A stretch of DNA of 64,000 nt from Progne subis subis (Eukaryota > Chordata > Aves > Passeriformes > Hirundinidae), in NCBI GenBank assembly GCA_022316685.1, contig JAKJHU010000053.1, forward strand, positions 3,775,636 through 3,839,635, given 5' to 3'. Positions 23,714 through 35,085 of the stretch are shown here, one piece after another. Both the position numbers and the translations under genes were made by a program. Every line of letters starts with the position of its first letter. Within the stretch, counting starts at the first letter, position 1. A model generated the notes under the pieces. That model worked only from the letters and a program-made list of their open reading frames with translations. It had not been told where the DNA came from and made no database searches.

Positions 23714-26031
23714 GCTGACCTTAAGGCAGGAGAGAAAGATGCATAAGGCAGAGGAAGGCCGACTGTATCACGTGCAGCTTAGTCCCCATCCCTTTTCCTT
23801 CACTGGTTCTTGATGAAGCCCCCAGGCATCTCCCTTCAGTAAGCACCTGGCTGGAGAAATGGGTGTCAGCACCTGCTGGAATTTTACCAAGAGAGCTGTG
23901 CTCCTGGGGATCTCACTGACACAAAACAGCCCTGACTCACACCTGCAGGAAATGCCTTTCTTCCCTGGCACATGTGCCCTCTGTTCCCTGTGCCCCATCC
24001 CTAGGCAGGCACTGCCCTCCCCTCACAGGGTCTCTCCTGCTGCTGCCACAGGCAGGGAGGGAGGGAGAGTTCACCACCAGAAGCCTCTCTGTGCTTCCTC
24101 CCTGTCCCAGGGCATTACCCAGAGCAACGTTTCTCTCATGTCTCCCTTGCTACGGCAGCACCATCAGGTAATTCCCCCAAACTGACTGCTGTATCTTTCT
24201 CCAGTGCAGAATCAATACAATTCTGGGCAGCATTTTAAGCTTTTAGCTGCAAAACCCATTCTGCTGTGTTTCCCACATTATCCTTTGAGTGCTGCTGATG
24301 ATTATAATTCATGCTTATAACATCCTCCATTGTGTCAAAGAATAGTCCACAGATCAATTAAGTTTCACAACACCTTCGAGGTGTTGGAAAGAAATAGTGC
24401 ACTTCCAGTGGCTGCTTTCTCCTTCTGGAAGTGTCTCTGTTTTACTAGAGATTAAGGGAAAAGGTTGCTTTCTATAAAGCAGGGAAATATGTTGTGCTTT
24501 AAAGCTGGGAAGTGCTGAGGGCATCACCTTCTCACGTGCTGCCCCTTGGGCAGCGAGCAGTGGGTAAGAGCAGCTAGCACAGCTGCTTTTGCTCCTGTGG
24601 CCATTTCTAGCTTTCAGGATAAGTCTGCTACACTGCACTAAAAGTGGTGGGTGTACTGGAGTATTTCAGATACTGGAAAAGCCCAGTTCTAATGCCAAGG
24701 GAGGGCCTTGAGCTTTTTTTCAAGCATGCTTTTTGAAAAGTGTTTGCAATATGTGACACTGTAGTCCAGTATAAAATTATAAAAGCTGGATGTGGTTCCT
24801 TCTGTCACTGTTCTCCTGTTGTTGCTCACTCCTGAAAACTTTTTTTTTTCCTGAAAAAGCTGTGAAGGCTTGCGAAGTCTATATTTGAATATATATATAT
24901 AATGAGAAGAAATAAACCCTAGAAGGGGGAGAGGGAGTTGCAAAGACAGTCCTCAGTGGCATTCCTCTGTGAGTGATGATTACGTAGTTGCATCTAAAAT
25001 GTATTTCCCACCCCCATTCAATTAACAACTCCATGTTTTAATGGACAGAGCCTACAGCTGCAGAAATCCATCCCCCAGAGAGACAGATTCCAGCACCTGG
25101 GAGCGGTTTGCAAAGCCTGGCAGCACCATTCCTCATTAGAAAGGGAGGAGACGTCCTCATGGGAGCATCCTACTCCTGTAAGGAGCTGCCTCCAGAGGAT
25201 TTTTGTGGGGGAGGCAGGGCTGGAAAAAGAATGAGTCTGAGCCCAAATGAGCATCTCAGTTTTGCAGAGCAGTGATACCTTGACCCAATGAAGCCTGTGT
25301 GTTTGGCTTTAAATACATGAAAAGGCAAATGAAAAAAGTGGTGTGTTTCTTCCCCCCATCTCCTTCCCTCTTTTATCATGGGTAAAACTTAAAAAATATA
25401 CCTGAAATAATCCCTCCAAGGCTTATTTCATGGCAAAGGTTGCTTATTTCATTGCAACTTCCTTACCTTGGTTGTGTACTTCTTTTATTTTAATTCCTAG
25501 ACAAAGTTTATTCCTTATAAATTAGCCTGATATGATTTTCAGTGGTACAAGATGTGAAATCAAGGTGTATATAGGATATGTCTCGTCCTGTGTGCAGGAG
25601 AGCTCTCAGATCTTTTAGGCAAACCTGTTCCCAGGCTTGGCTCTAGGAAATATAACCAGGAAGATGCATTTTATCAAATGAATTTATAAATGCAAAGATC
25701 CTGGTGTATAAATATATGCATCAACAGAGGCTGGAAGTGTCCAGCCAGGAGTTTCCAGGACCCTGTGTGGTTTTTGTAGAGCTTTGAGACAACTTCTAAC
25801 TAGAGAATGATCCAACAGAAAGTCTTCAAAAATTACAGCACCAAATAGAGAAGTATTTCTCTATGGGATTCTCTGGGATTCTTTCAGACATGAAGTGCCC
25901 TGTGATTGATGCTAATAGGTAAATTTAGAACATAAACTTGAAGATTAAGAACTGTTTAATCTGTATAAATTTGTTATGGGATGGTGTCTGTAATCAATGG
26001 CTGAATTTTTTGCTTTCATCTCTCCGTGCAG

Positions 26032-26149
26032 GACACCAGCCATGATCGGATGCTCTTTTGTGGTGGACCGAGAGTATTTTGGTGAGATTGGCCTGCTTGA
26101 CCCTGGCATGGAGGTCTATGGAGGAGAAAACATCGAATTAGGCATGAGA
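26032..26149 (+). CDS. GALNT9: GALNT9 internal exon: Gal/GalNAc-T motif
   Basis: This 118-bp exon has one split base completing an Arg codon and 39 full codons. It ends in phase 0 at Arg, before donor GTGAGT (26150). The peptide includes TPAMIGCSFVVDREYFGEIG, LLDPGMEVYGG and ENIELGMR. This is the core of the Gal/GalNAc-T motif, whose Glu residues take part in catalysis in GT27 enzymes. YGGENIE at 26117-26137 replaces the usual WGGEN, a hallmark of the GALNT8/9/17/18 group, which is known for weak or restricted activity in vitro. Reading past the donor would add 22 residues before a stop, so retention of this intron would truncate the enzyme before its lectin domain. The expected next residues (VWQCGG-like) were not found downstream. 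Confidence 0.95.
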
Positions 26150-27589
26150 GTGAGTAACAAAGAAGAGACCTTGTGCAGTGCCTCTGTGCAAAGAGTGCTG
26201 GGGAGCTTTAACTGATGCTGCAACACTATCTGGAAATGACAGTGCCAGTAAATGAGTGTTCCTGGCCTCGCAGGCCTTGAGAGAGCTGATAACAGTCAGG
26301 AATATGCTTTGTTGGTTCATCCTGTCAGCGTCTGAACCCTATGAGAAAGGTTTTTCCCTTTCCCATGTAGCTTTCTTCATGCAAACAGCCGCTCTAAGGC
26401 TCCATGTGCTCGCTGCCCTTAGCTCAGGTTGTACATTTGTGGTCTAACAGATGCAACACCTACAGAAAACCAAGGCCAAGCTGGTAGAAATCAGTTGTAA
26501 TGTTTATCATACACACATTATGAATGCTGGGATATTTTACAACTCTAAGGATCCTCCTTATAGAATGAGAACTACAGGGTGCAATCCTGTATTCAGTCCT
26601 GTTGGACAGGTCAGTGTGAAGTGTGGACAGATGACTTTGGAAAAGCATCAATCCCTGTGGCCTGGACCTAAAGGAGTTTTGATATCTGTGATCCCTTGCC
26701 CTTGTTTTCAAGGTGGTGCCTGCCACAAAGTCCTCCTGAAGCCCAAGGAACATGTCTTTGCTTAGCATTTGAAAATTAGATTGCTTAATGTTGCATGAAC
26801 AGAGGTTCCTCATTATAAAGCTGACTGTTTAATTATTTTCCCTTTACTCTTTATCCCCTGCTTCCCAGTAACATGTCCCTGGTGCATGTAATGTGCTCAT
26901 TAAAGCACATATTCTGCACATGGTGAAACATTGAACATCAAATTAGCCCATTCTTTATCTGGCTCCTTTTTTTTTCCTAAAATGGCTACAAACTTCTTCA
27001 CACCATTAGACTGAGGAGGAAGGTCACTGCAGCAAGAGTTTATTTTCACATATGGGTGTGTATTTGTTATTCCAGCATTGCAAGAAGGATAGGGTTTGTA
27101 ACGGGACTGTGTGAATACACTGCTTATACTCTAAGGTTCAGAATTCACATAGGGGACAGAAAAACTGCTACCACAAATCATCCAATTTTCCTTAAGAGGG
27201 TCAGGCTATTACCAGGATTGTGTGAGCTTTCCTTTATCATTGTGCAGGGCTTTGAGCTGTTTGAAACTTTTTCCACATGGCTGCTCCCAGAATAGATTGA
27301 GCACTCTGGCAAAACTCTGGCGTGGTTGATGAATAAGCCTCCTAAGAAATCTGAAAGCTGTCGCTCTTCCTTAGACCAGGAGAACTTGCTGAGTACGATT
27401 AAGGCTCATGGTAAACAGAGGCAAAGGTTTTAATAGGATTATGAAATGGCACTTGCTTGAAGAGACAAGGATTTGAGGTGAGCAAGGGTGGGTTTTCAGG
27501 GATAGGGGACCTGTTAAAGCCTGCAGAAACCTTGGATCTAGAAAACAGCTCTCTGTCTTTGGGGTTTATTTTGGTTGGGGTTGGTTTTA

Positions 27590-27603
27590 TTTTTTTTTTT
27601 TTT
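27590..27603. repeat. Poly(T) tract, 14 nt
   Basis: T14 preceded by a GGTT-rich segment and followed by CCCC. A simple polypyrimidine tract in the large intron. Confidence 0.9.
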
Positions 27604-29542
27604 CCCCTATAAGGAAAGCTAACCCTACTATTTAGAAAAGGTTTTATCAAAGTACAAGAGTATGAGTTTGTTGTGAAATAAGTTCTGTGTCCATAGCACA
27701 GGTCTGTTACTCCGTGTTTCCAGCCTGGATCCATCATGTAAGTAATATCCAAGTGTCTGCCTCCTAATTTGCAAATCCTGTGTGTGATCCCCTCCTGTGT
27801 GTCTTTCAGAGCTGTCAGAAACTAACAGCGTGAAAATGCACAGGAACCTTCTCCCTTCTCTCTAGGCTATTTATAAAACCACTGTGAATTTAACAAGTTG
27901 GGGTTTTTTAACTTTCAAGTAAATTGCAAAAAAATCACTTCTTTCCTAAGGGCTGGTGCAGTGCCCCGTGCAGGGATATTTGGTGCATCCCCCCCACGTG
28001 CTCAGAGGGGTGCTGTTGACCATGTGTGACTGCTTGTGTGAAGCCATGAAAGATAGAAAAAGGAAGGAACAAATGAATGCATAAGTAAAGAACCAAAGCT
28101 AATATAATAATAAATAATAAGATGTAGGGAAAGTGGTGGTACATGCTTGGCTGAAAACAGAACCTATTTGGAATAGCTGTAACAATAATCCTTTTTAAAC
28201 TTTTTTGCAAACTATTATCATGTTACTGGCAAGAGGAAAGGGATTAGGCTTGGAGTGCCTGAAATAGATTATATTGCATCTAGTGAGCCCTTGTTTAAAT
28301 TGTTTTAATAAAGTGAAATAGGGAAACTCAGTGAAACTAATGAGCTGATTTGGGAGGATACTCTTTGATAACCCAGCTAATTCCCATGAAATCTATTGTT
28401 TATTAAGAAATCATGATCTTGGGTGTTCCACAGGTGGCTTTGCCCTTTTCTAAATTCCATAGATGGAAATATTTAAATAATTAACCTAAGTGATTTTCTG
28501 TGTTGAATATGAATAAGCAGTGCAGCAACAGACTGGGTCTACCTACTATGCCTACTGAAAATATTCAGGACTCTGCAGCTGTTTTTTTAAACTCATATTT
28601 TGCGTAAACTTCACGGTGGTTAGAGCTGCAACATTCTCCTGATGGGGTGACTTCACACTGGAGCCAATGTCTGCTTGCCAAGAGAGGGAGATTCTGGTTT
28701 GGTTGAGGAAAAAACACCAGCTGTTCTGGGAAATTAAAGGGAGATGGACACATCTGCAGGCTTGTGATAATAAGGAAATAGATGGACACTTACATAATGT
28801 CACCTTGTACTCGTATTTTTTAAAGGTGGCAGTTTCACCACAAGCTGGATGAATCAGGGGAATTCTGTTAGGATAAATGGTGCTATTCTCTCACTGTTCT
28901 CCAACCATCTACTGAAACTGATGGGAGTTGTTATTATTAGCAGCTAAACACAGAAAATTACAGCATCCAGTCTTGGCTGACTCCTCTGTGGAAGAGTTGC
29001 CCTTCACGAGCACAGCCTGAAGAAGACACCCTAAATTCAGGGTAGATCATCTTTGCTGCTCCTGAACATCAAATGGTGTCTCTGACCTGTAGTACAGAGA
29101 GAGGTCCCAAGAGGAAAAGAAATTCAAGAGTGCTTGGATGTGGAGGAAGACAGGGATCCCTTTAAGTGAGGGTCCCAAATTAGGACCCTGTAAGCAACTG
29201 CGTGGTTTGCAAGTGTCATGTGAGTTCCATTCCTAGTGGGAGCTACAGAAACACTTAATTATTTAGAAAGGATCATATAAACCTTAAAAGCCTAGTTTAT
29301 GATTTAACCTAATACAAGCAGTTTATGATGCATCTTTTTATAGTGAGTCATTAATCATTGCACTAAGGATCCCTCGCTTCCTCTGGTGCTCCAGTGATAA
29401 GGTGAATGAATTGCTGTTCTTTTTACTTTGTGCCCATCAGCTGTAATGGTGGGTGGGAAGAGATCAAGCATTTATTTTAAAGGATGCTCTAGCAGAAATT
29501 AAATTCTGCTTCCACCATTAAGAATCCAAACAAAATTAAATT

Positions 29543-29558
29543 AAAAAAAAAAAAAAAA
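29543..29558. repeat. Poly(A) tract, 16 nt
   Basis: A16 preceded by short A-rich AAATT units. No attached retroposon body was recognised. Confidence 0.9.
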
Positions 29559-29885
29559 GTCACCACGTTGATAACTGCAAGTAAAACTCCTTTTCTTTTA
29601 TGACCAGCATCAGACTGCTTTATTCCCAGTAACAGTGTCAGCATCAGCAGGTGTGTGCCAGGTAATTTCAGCCAGTTTTGTGACCACGGTCAGAGGAATG
29701 TCTCTGGAAACACAGAGCTCCTCAGGATTGAAAAGGGCTGACCCCAACCAGGATCCAGCTCAGAGCCCGTGTGCTCTCTGGTGTTGTGATTCAGTTGGTG
29801 ATGGAGACAAGCTGAAACCATGGCTTGTGTAAACAGAAATGCAGTCCCACCTCTGGCTTCCACAAGTACTGTGTGTACTATAAGG

Positions 29886-29900
29886 AAAAAAAAAAAAAAA
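29886..29900. repeat. Poly(A) tract, 15 nt
   Basis: A15 about 330 bases after the previous A tract, in unique sequence. Confidence 0.9.
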
Positions 29901-30477
29901 TGATGCAGATGCACCAAAATCTCTTCATGAGGAAATGAAGCTCATTACCTAATGGACTTCCAGACACAAGCAAATCATTATATTTTCCAAACTTACTGTT
30001 ATATGCCCTGCCTTTACTTTCTTTAAAAATAGATGAACTACATTTTTTCTGAGCAGAAATGCTAATGGAAGATTGTTGAGTAGTGATTTTTTGACCTCAT
30101 TTTATTACCTTTAGCTAAAGAGATTTAGATTCCTTTGAGCAGTCAGTGTTTTAAATGCAGATTCCAGACTGGTGTGCTGTAATAAAAATGTCACAAGGTT
30201 TATGTATAGCAAACTTTAATTCTGAATTCTGGACAATCCTTTTTGCTCTGTGTGATTCATGAGGTCAGGTCCCTAGTCTTAGAGCTAAATAGAAACTCAG
30301 TTCTGGTGAGTTACTCAAAATTCCAGCATTATTTCACACCTGCTGTGGTAAAATACAAGTGAAAATTGTACAAAAATAGAGGTTAATCAAAGTCTCTTAT
30401 TATGGTGAATCTGAAAATACTTCATTTTTGTTTTGATCTTTCCCAAGCTGTAATTTTTTAGTATAAATTAATTCAGT

Positions 30478-30512
30478 TTTGAATTAAAAGTATTAAAGCC
30501 TTTTAATTCAAA
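30478..30512. other. Perfect 13-bp inverted repeat, 9-nt loop
   Basis: The arms at 30478-30490 and 30500-30512 are exact reverse complements and AT-rich, centred on a 9-base spacer. The flanks do not extend the pairing. It may be chance in AT-rich DNA. Confidence 0.85.
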
Positions 30513-33500
30513 GACATTTAATCACTTAAATAGGGTTAAAAAAACCACACAGCTGCTGACATCTGAAAAAGTGGTGTGCTCTGTCCTTAGACATGTCCTA
30601 TTCACACTGGAGTGCAATAAATCAGCATTTTCAGCATGAAGTTAAATGCTATTAAAACGTTTCTGAGCAGTTCTACACTGCCTAAGCAAAATCCCAGTAA
30701 GTGATGTAATCTGCTGTTATTGGAAGTTGCCCCAGTGCTTAGGCTGCAAAGATCTCAGGGATAAATCTCCCAGGTCTCACCCTCCAGATAAAGTATATAA
30801 GTAAAGCTGTCCCATTTTTCCATCTCCAGTTCAATTTAGCAGTTGTATAGGTATTTCCTAAGGTGAGAGAATTCTAAGCTTGGAGAGCCAAGCATTAAGA
30901 AATCAGATTATTAATATAGTCTTAATTGTACTTTTAATAGGATGTAGGATCCTGGTTTTGGGGACAGAACCCAAATCCCTACCTATCTGCAACTTCTTTG
31001 AACCATACTGATCTCTTTTCTCACTTATTTTCTTCATTATTTTTCTTTTCATTAAATTGAGGATCACTTTAACCTAGCATGAAAAACAATGGTTTCATCA
31101 GAACACAGCACAGTGGTGGTCTAGCATGAAATTACCAGTGCACTACAGGACTGGAGCTTGTGAGTACCCTTAAAAACACTCTCTAAAGTGGGAGCATTGG
31201 AAATAGCTCAGGAAAGAGCATCTGGCCATTTGGCTCCAACATCACATCGTGCTCCATGGAGTGTGACATTTTATGTTACAAACTCTTTCATGTACCAGGA
31301 CATTATCAAAGCACAGGGCTGGAAATTTCAGAAAGAGATCAACAGCAAAAGGACTGAGGAAAGAAAATGCTTCCTTAGTCTTTGCCACTTTCTTCTCAGC
31401 CACTTTCCTGCGGGTTTGATCTAAATCTAACACTTGTTCCTCTTCAGAGGCAAGTGTGAACTGAATGAGAGAGAGAGGGGGAAAATGAAGAGGAGTGTGT
31501 TAATTGTGTTGAGATTGAAATAGGTTTCACTTGCCTAATGATGAGTCTGAACCAAACACTGGAGATGAGCTACAGCTGTTCAGAAACTTTCTGATACAAC
31601 ATATTTTGTGTTGCAAAATAACAGCTCATCCAGACCTCCAAATGGTCTGTAGAGCTCTAAATTTTGATGCTGATTACTGAAAGCCTGGCTTGGCCTGTTT
31701 TGTACCCAGAGGTGCCCAACTGTTGGTCTTTAGCTTGGTCCCAGCACACCTGGCAAAAGATTTCTTGGAGTTTTTCTGAAACCATTTTGAATCTCTCTCA
31801 GAACTCTTAAACAAAATGAAAAACCCAATTGTGTGGGAAGTGGAAAAAACCTCCTTTTTCCATGCGAAAAACCAAGATGTGAAAGTGATCGAGGATACCA
31901 GCTGCTCCCCAAGAGAGGGGAGCCCCCTTTCCTGATTGCCTTTTTGAGTAACTTCCCAGTTGGTTCTCATTTTTGGGGGATGAGAGGTTTAATCAGGAAT
32001 CTCTAGGAAATATAAAGGGCCATTAGGATGGGAGGAATCCTTTCAACCCAGGTTCCTGCCGTTGGAGCAAAGATTTGGCTTGGAGCAGTGTCTTGTGTGG
32101 TCATCCCCAACCCAGACCAGCAGCCTGGGTGAGCTCTGGAGGAGCAGCCAGTGGATTGTGGGTCAGAGCCCAAACTGCTTCCCTTGGCAGGGACCAGGGC
32201 TAATGTGGGGTTGTGTTGATTTCCCCAGGTATCTCCAGGTAAATGACCTCATTTGGGAAAGTGCTTTTCAGCCTTAGGGCTGAGCTGCCAAGCTTCTCCA
32301 AGCTTGAGTGCAGGTCTGGAGGTGGGGTTGTAGGTGTTGAAATGTACAGCTGAGGTGTTACCCTTGCAGGTTATTATTTATGGTGTTTATTATTTATGAT
32401 GTTAAACATATCAGTGATCCCCACTGGCAAGTGGAAGTTTTTTTGTCGGGGGAGCATGAGGGTAGCAGAGCTGATCTTTGAGAGTTACGGGTTTGGAGGG
32501 TTAAGAGTTGTGGGGCCTAGGTTTGCTCAGCTTTGTTTTAATTCTGCCTGGAAGACTTTGCGAGGTAATATGGCATTTTTTAGCTGTACCTTTTTTGGTC
32601 TGGCAAAGAAATCTCGAACTGACTAATAATTATCCTTGCACTAGTGTCACCTGAATAAGGCAGAGCATGTTGAGCTGACCTGTGTGACAGGTACCTCTGA
32701 GCTGAGGAGCAGGAGCAGGGAAGGAATAACACATGTAGCCGTGTTGTTGGATAAAGGTCCACTCCTTGGCGCCAAATTTATCATTACCTGCATTGTGTGT
32801 AACACGTGGATAAAAGGCAGCTTAACACTGTGCTTGAAAGAGCATTTTCTGTAGAAGGCAGCAACAGATTAGGCAGCAGTGAGAGGTGCACATTGGTGCT
32901 TCTCCCTCAGAGCTCCCAGAGCAGTGAGACCTGGCACCTCCTCTTAGAGGAGCCAGAACAGGGAACCAGATCCTTGTCTGGCTAAAGACAGACAGAAACA
33001 AACAAAAAAAAAGCTTCATTAAAATACTAATGACCACAACATTTCATTATATTCTTAACTTTTCTTTTCTACCCAGGAAAAATAGGGAAACGGGTTGGCA
33101 GAAATGTTTTATTGGCATGTTTATTGTAACACAGCTCTGTGTGTGGTTTCACTGCTTGCAGCCAGTCTAGATTCACAAAGATAAATTCCCTCTGCATTGT
33201 CATATGTCATTGTTTCTCTTCCATGAACGTCAGATTAGATTTCATGGCAGTGCTAGGCAGTATATTTAATGTGCACAAAAATATATTGGTCAAAATGCCA
33301 ATTGCTTTCCATTGGTAGCTTTCTTTCAGCATAATGGAAAGGTGTTAGCTATTTAAAAGAGTGGGGAAACAAACACAAAATGGCATAACTGTCATTTCTA
33401 TTTGTATTCTAGGCTTAGAAAAAGTAGGTCTCACTGGAAAATCATATTTAATATGACATACAGAATTTATAGCATGAGAAACGCAGCCAAGGAGAACCCA

Positions 33501-34333
33501 GAGAAGCAACAAAATACATTTGCAAAATCTGTTTTGGGTGCAACTGCATATCACATAGTCAAGTGTTTTGACTGTGGTAAAATATTTTATTCTCGTGTTT
33601 TAGTAAAACTGTAGCTGAATATTTCTACCTAAAATGCCACTTAGATTTCCTCTGTGTCTCTGAGAGAATGTCATTTGCACAAATATCTTCCTATCAGAAG
33701 AAAAGCAAATGATTCAATAAACCTCGGAGCAGGTCCTGTCTGTAACTCCAGGCACGCTCTGAGGAAGCAGGTAAATGAGTTTGGTTAATTAAACTAAGGG
33801 GAAACTGAGGCACTAAGGCTCTGAAGATGTCCTCATGGGATGTCTGAGAGTCATCTGATGGCAGAGACAGGCTGAAACTATTTAAAGCAAATATTATTGT
33901 ATTTCTCTACTAATTGGTCTGAATTCAAAACCTGAAATGATTACTGGAGGTTACAGCACCTGCATACATTATAAGAACTGCACTTGAAACTCCTGTGTTC
34001 CTTCAGGGGCTGATTGAGTGAAGAAAGGACATGGGTGATGGGCTTCAGAAGGAAGGAGTGACTCCTAATTTCTGGGTCTGAGTAGGGGTGTGAGAGCACA
34101 CCCAAAGCAATCCTCTTGAGATCTGCTTTTCCTATTCCTGTTTCCAGCCAGTGTTACCCCTGTTGTGCTGGCACGTTCCTGGTGGCTTGCCAGAGTTTAT
34201 GGACAGTGTGGAGTATCCTGCCTGTGCACACACACGTCATGTTCCTTCTCCACTCCCTTCCCTCACCCTTCTTACCCCTTGTCAGGAAATCCCTTGGCTC
34301 CCTAGCACTTGTACTGCAGGAATGTGCAGTCTG

Positions 34334-34663
34334 TGATGCCTTGGAATGGCTACCTAGAACAGAGGCCAGGCAGAGTCAAGAGGATAAAGTGGGCATTTAT
34401 CAAAGGCCTTCAATAGGTGCACCCTAGGCAGCCAAAAGCCTTGCAGAGGCTACGCCCAAGATGGACAATGGTCATGAGTTTTTCAGACAATTTTAAATTT
34501 GGTCTATTTGCCTATCAGGCATTATTCCTCCAATTACAGCTTCAGGTAATGAAGTCACGTTCCCCCAGTTCACTTTAGTTTATACTTTTCGAGGCCTGAG
34601 GCTGTCCTTGGATCACAGAGGGAATTGTTTTGTCAGACCAAAACGTGAAGACAATTAACTACA
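34334..34663 (-). mobile_element. Degenerate solo LTR, same family as 8263-8635, - orientation
   Basis: Read on the minus strand it starts TGTAGTTAA and ends AAGGCATCA, about 330 bp. Block by block it matches the reverse complement of the LTR at 8263-8635, including the CTTCAGGT..TGAAG block, AATTACAGCTTCAG, GCCCAAGATGGAC, GGCATTTAT and TGATGCCTTGG. It has more indels than the first copy, and its poly-A signal is changed from AATAAA to GATAAA, which suggests an older or less constrained copy. No internal genes or target-site duplication are seen, and the ends are approximate. Confidence 0.8.
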
Positions 34664-34816
34664 CTTTGTATGGAGTTTGGAGCTAGGCACAGATGCAGTA
34701 TAGCATTTGAAAAATACAAAAGCTAAAATCTTAAGGCATCAGCTGCACTGGTGCACGTGCTGGGCTGGCTGGTGGGTCTGTGACCACTGAGCTGGGAAGG
34801 GAGCTGTATCCCCTAC

Positions 34817-34919
34817 CGCTCTGTCTGCGGCTCAGCCTTTCCTGCTCCTGGCCCCAGCGATGTCTGCTGCCCTGACATCGCGCCTTTAGCCGAGAGGCGC
34901 CGATCTGCCAGACCCCGCG
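34817..34919. promoter_or_regulatory. Short CpG-dense island in the large intron (candidate)
   Basis: Ten CpG dinucleotides fall within about 103 bases, including CGCG at 34879-34882 and 34916-34919, whereas the flanking intron is CpG-poor. It lies about 150 bases from the end of the minus-strand LTR. No open frame with coding character accompanies it. The sequence alone does not establish a function. Confidence 0.4.
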
Positions 34920-34963
34920 AGCCTCAGAGAGCTGCTGACAGTTCAGCTCCAGTTAGCTGCAGT

Positions 34964-35085
34964 TCAAGGTCAAATAGGACTTTGAAATATGAATAAATGT
35001 CAGGGTTTGCTGGCACATCGATCTCAGTCTTTTTGATTACTGCCAGATCGCATGAATAAATTAGCCTTGACAGGTGCGAATAAAT
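34964..35085. promoter_or_regulatory. Cluster of nuclear-receptor and POU-like sites (candidate enhancer)
   Basis: TCAAGGTCA at 34964-34972 is an exact extended nuclear-receptor half-site (NR5A/ESRR type). ATGAATAAAT occurs exactly at 34989-34998 and 35052-35061, and both fit the POU1F1-type consensus ATGNATAA. A third GAATAAAT is at 35078-35085. The cluster directly follows the CpG island. Matches to short motifs are only suggestive. Confidence 0.35.

Larger units (their letters stand above)
18843..26031 (+). other. GALNT9: GALNT9 intron, phase 2, about 7.2 kb
   Basis: Donor GTAAAT, acceptor CATCTCTCCGTGCAG. About 420 bases in is an ATT microsatellite followed by a G/T-rich tract (19261-19392). 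Other simple repeats are T12 at 22482-22493 and an AT-rich run at 23677-23713. Everything else looks like unique non-coding sequence, with no additional exon recognised. Confidence 0.92.

Noticed and set aside
24050..24070. GGGAGGGAGGGAG run as a G-quadruplex
   Set aside because: Only three clean GGG tracts are present, short of the four needed.
25855..25885. Repeated GGGATTCT units resembling a CR1 3' end
   Set aside because: The spacing and sequence do not match the usual CR1 terminal octamer, and there is no CR1 body next to it.
31680..31990. Possible third LTR fragment
   Set aside because: It shares no clear blocks with the two LTRs found and has no TG...CA ends or poly-A signal.
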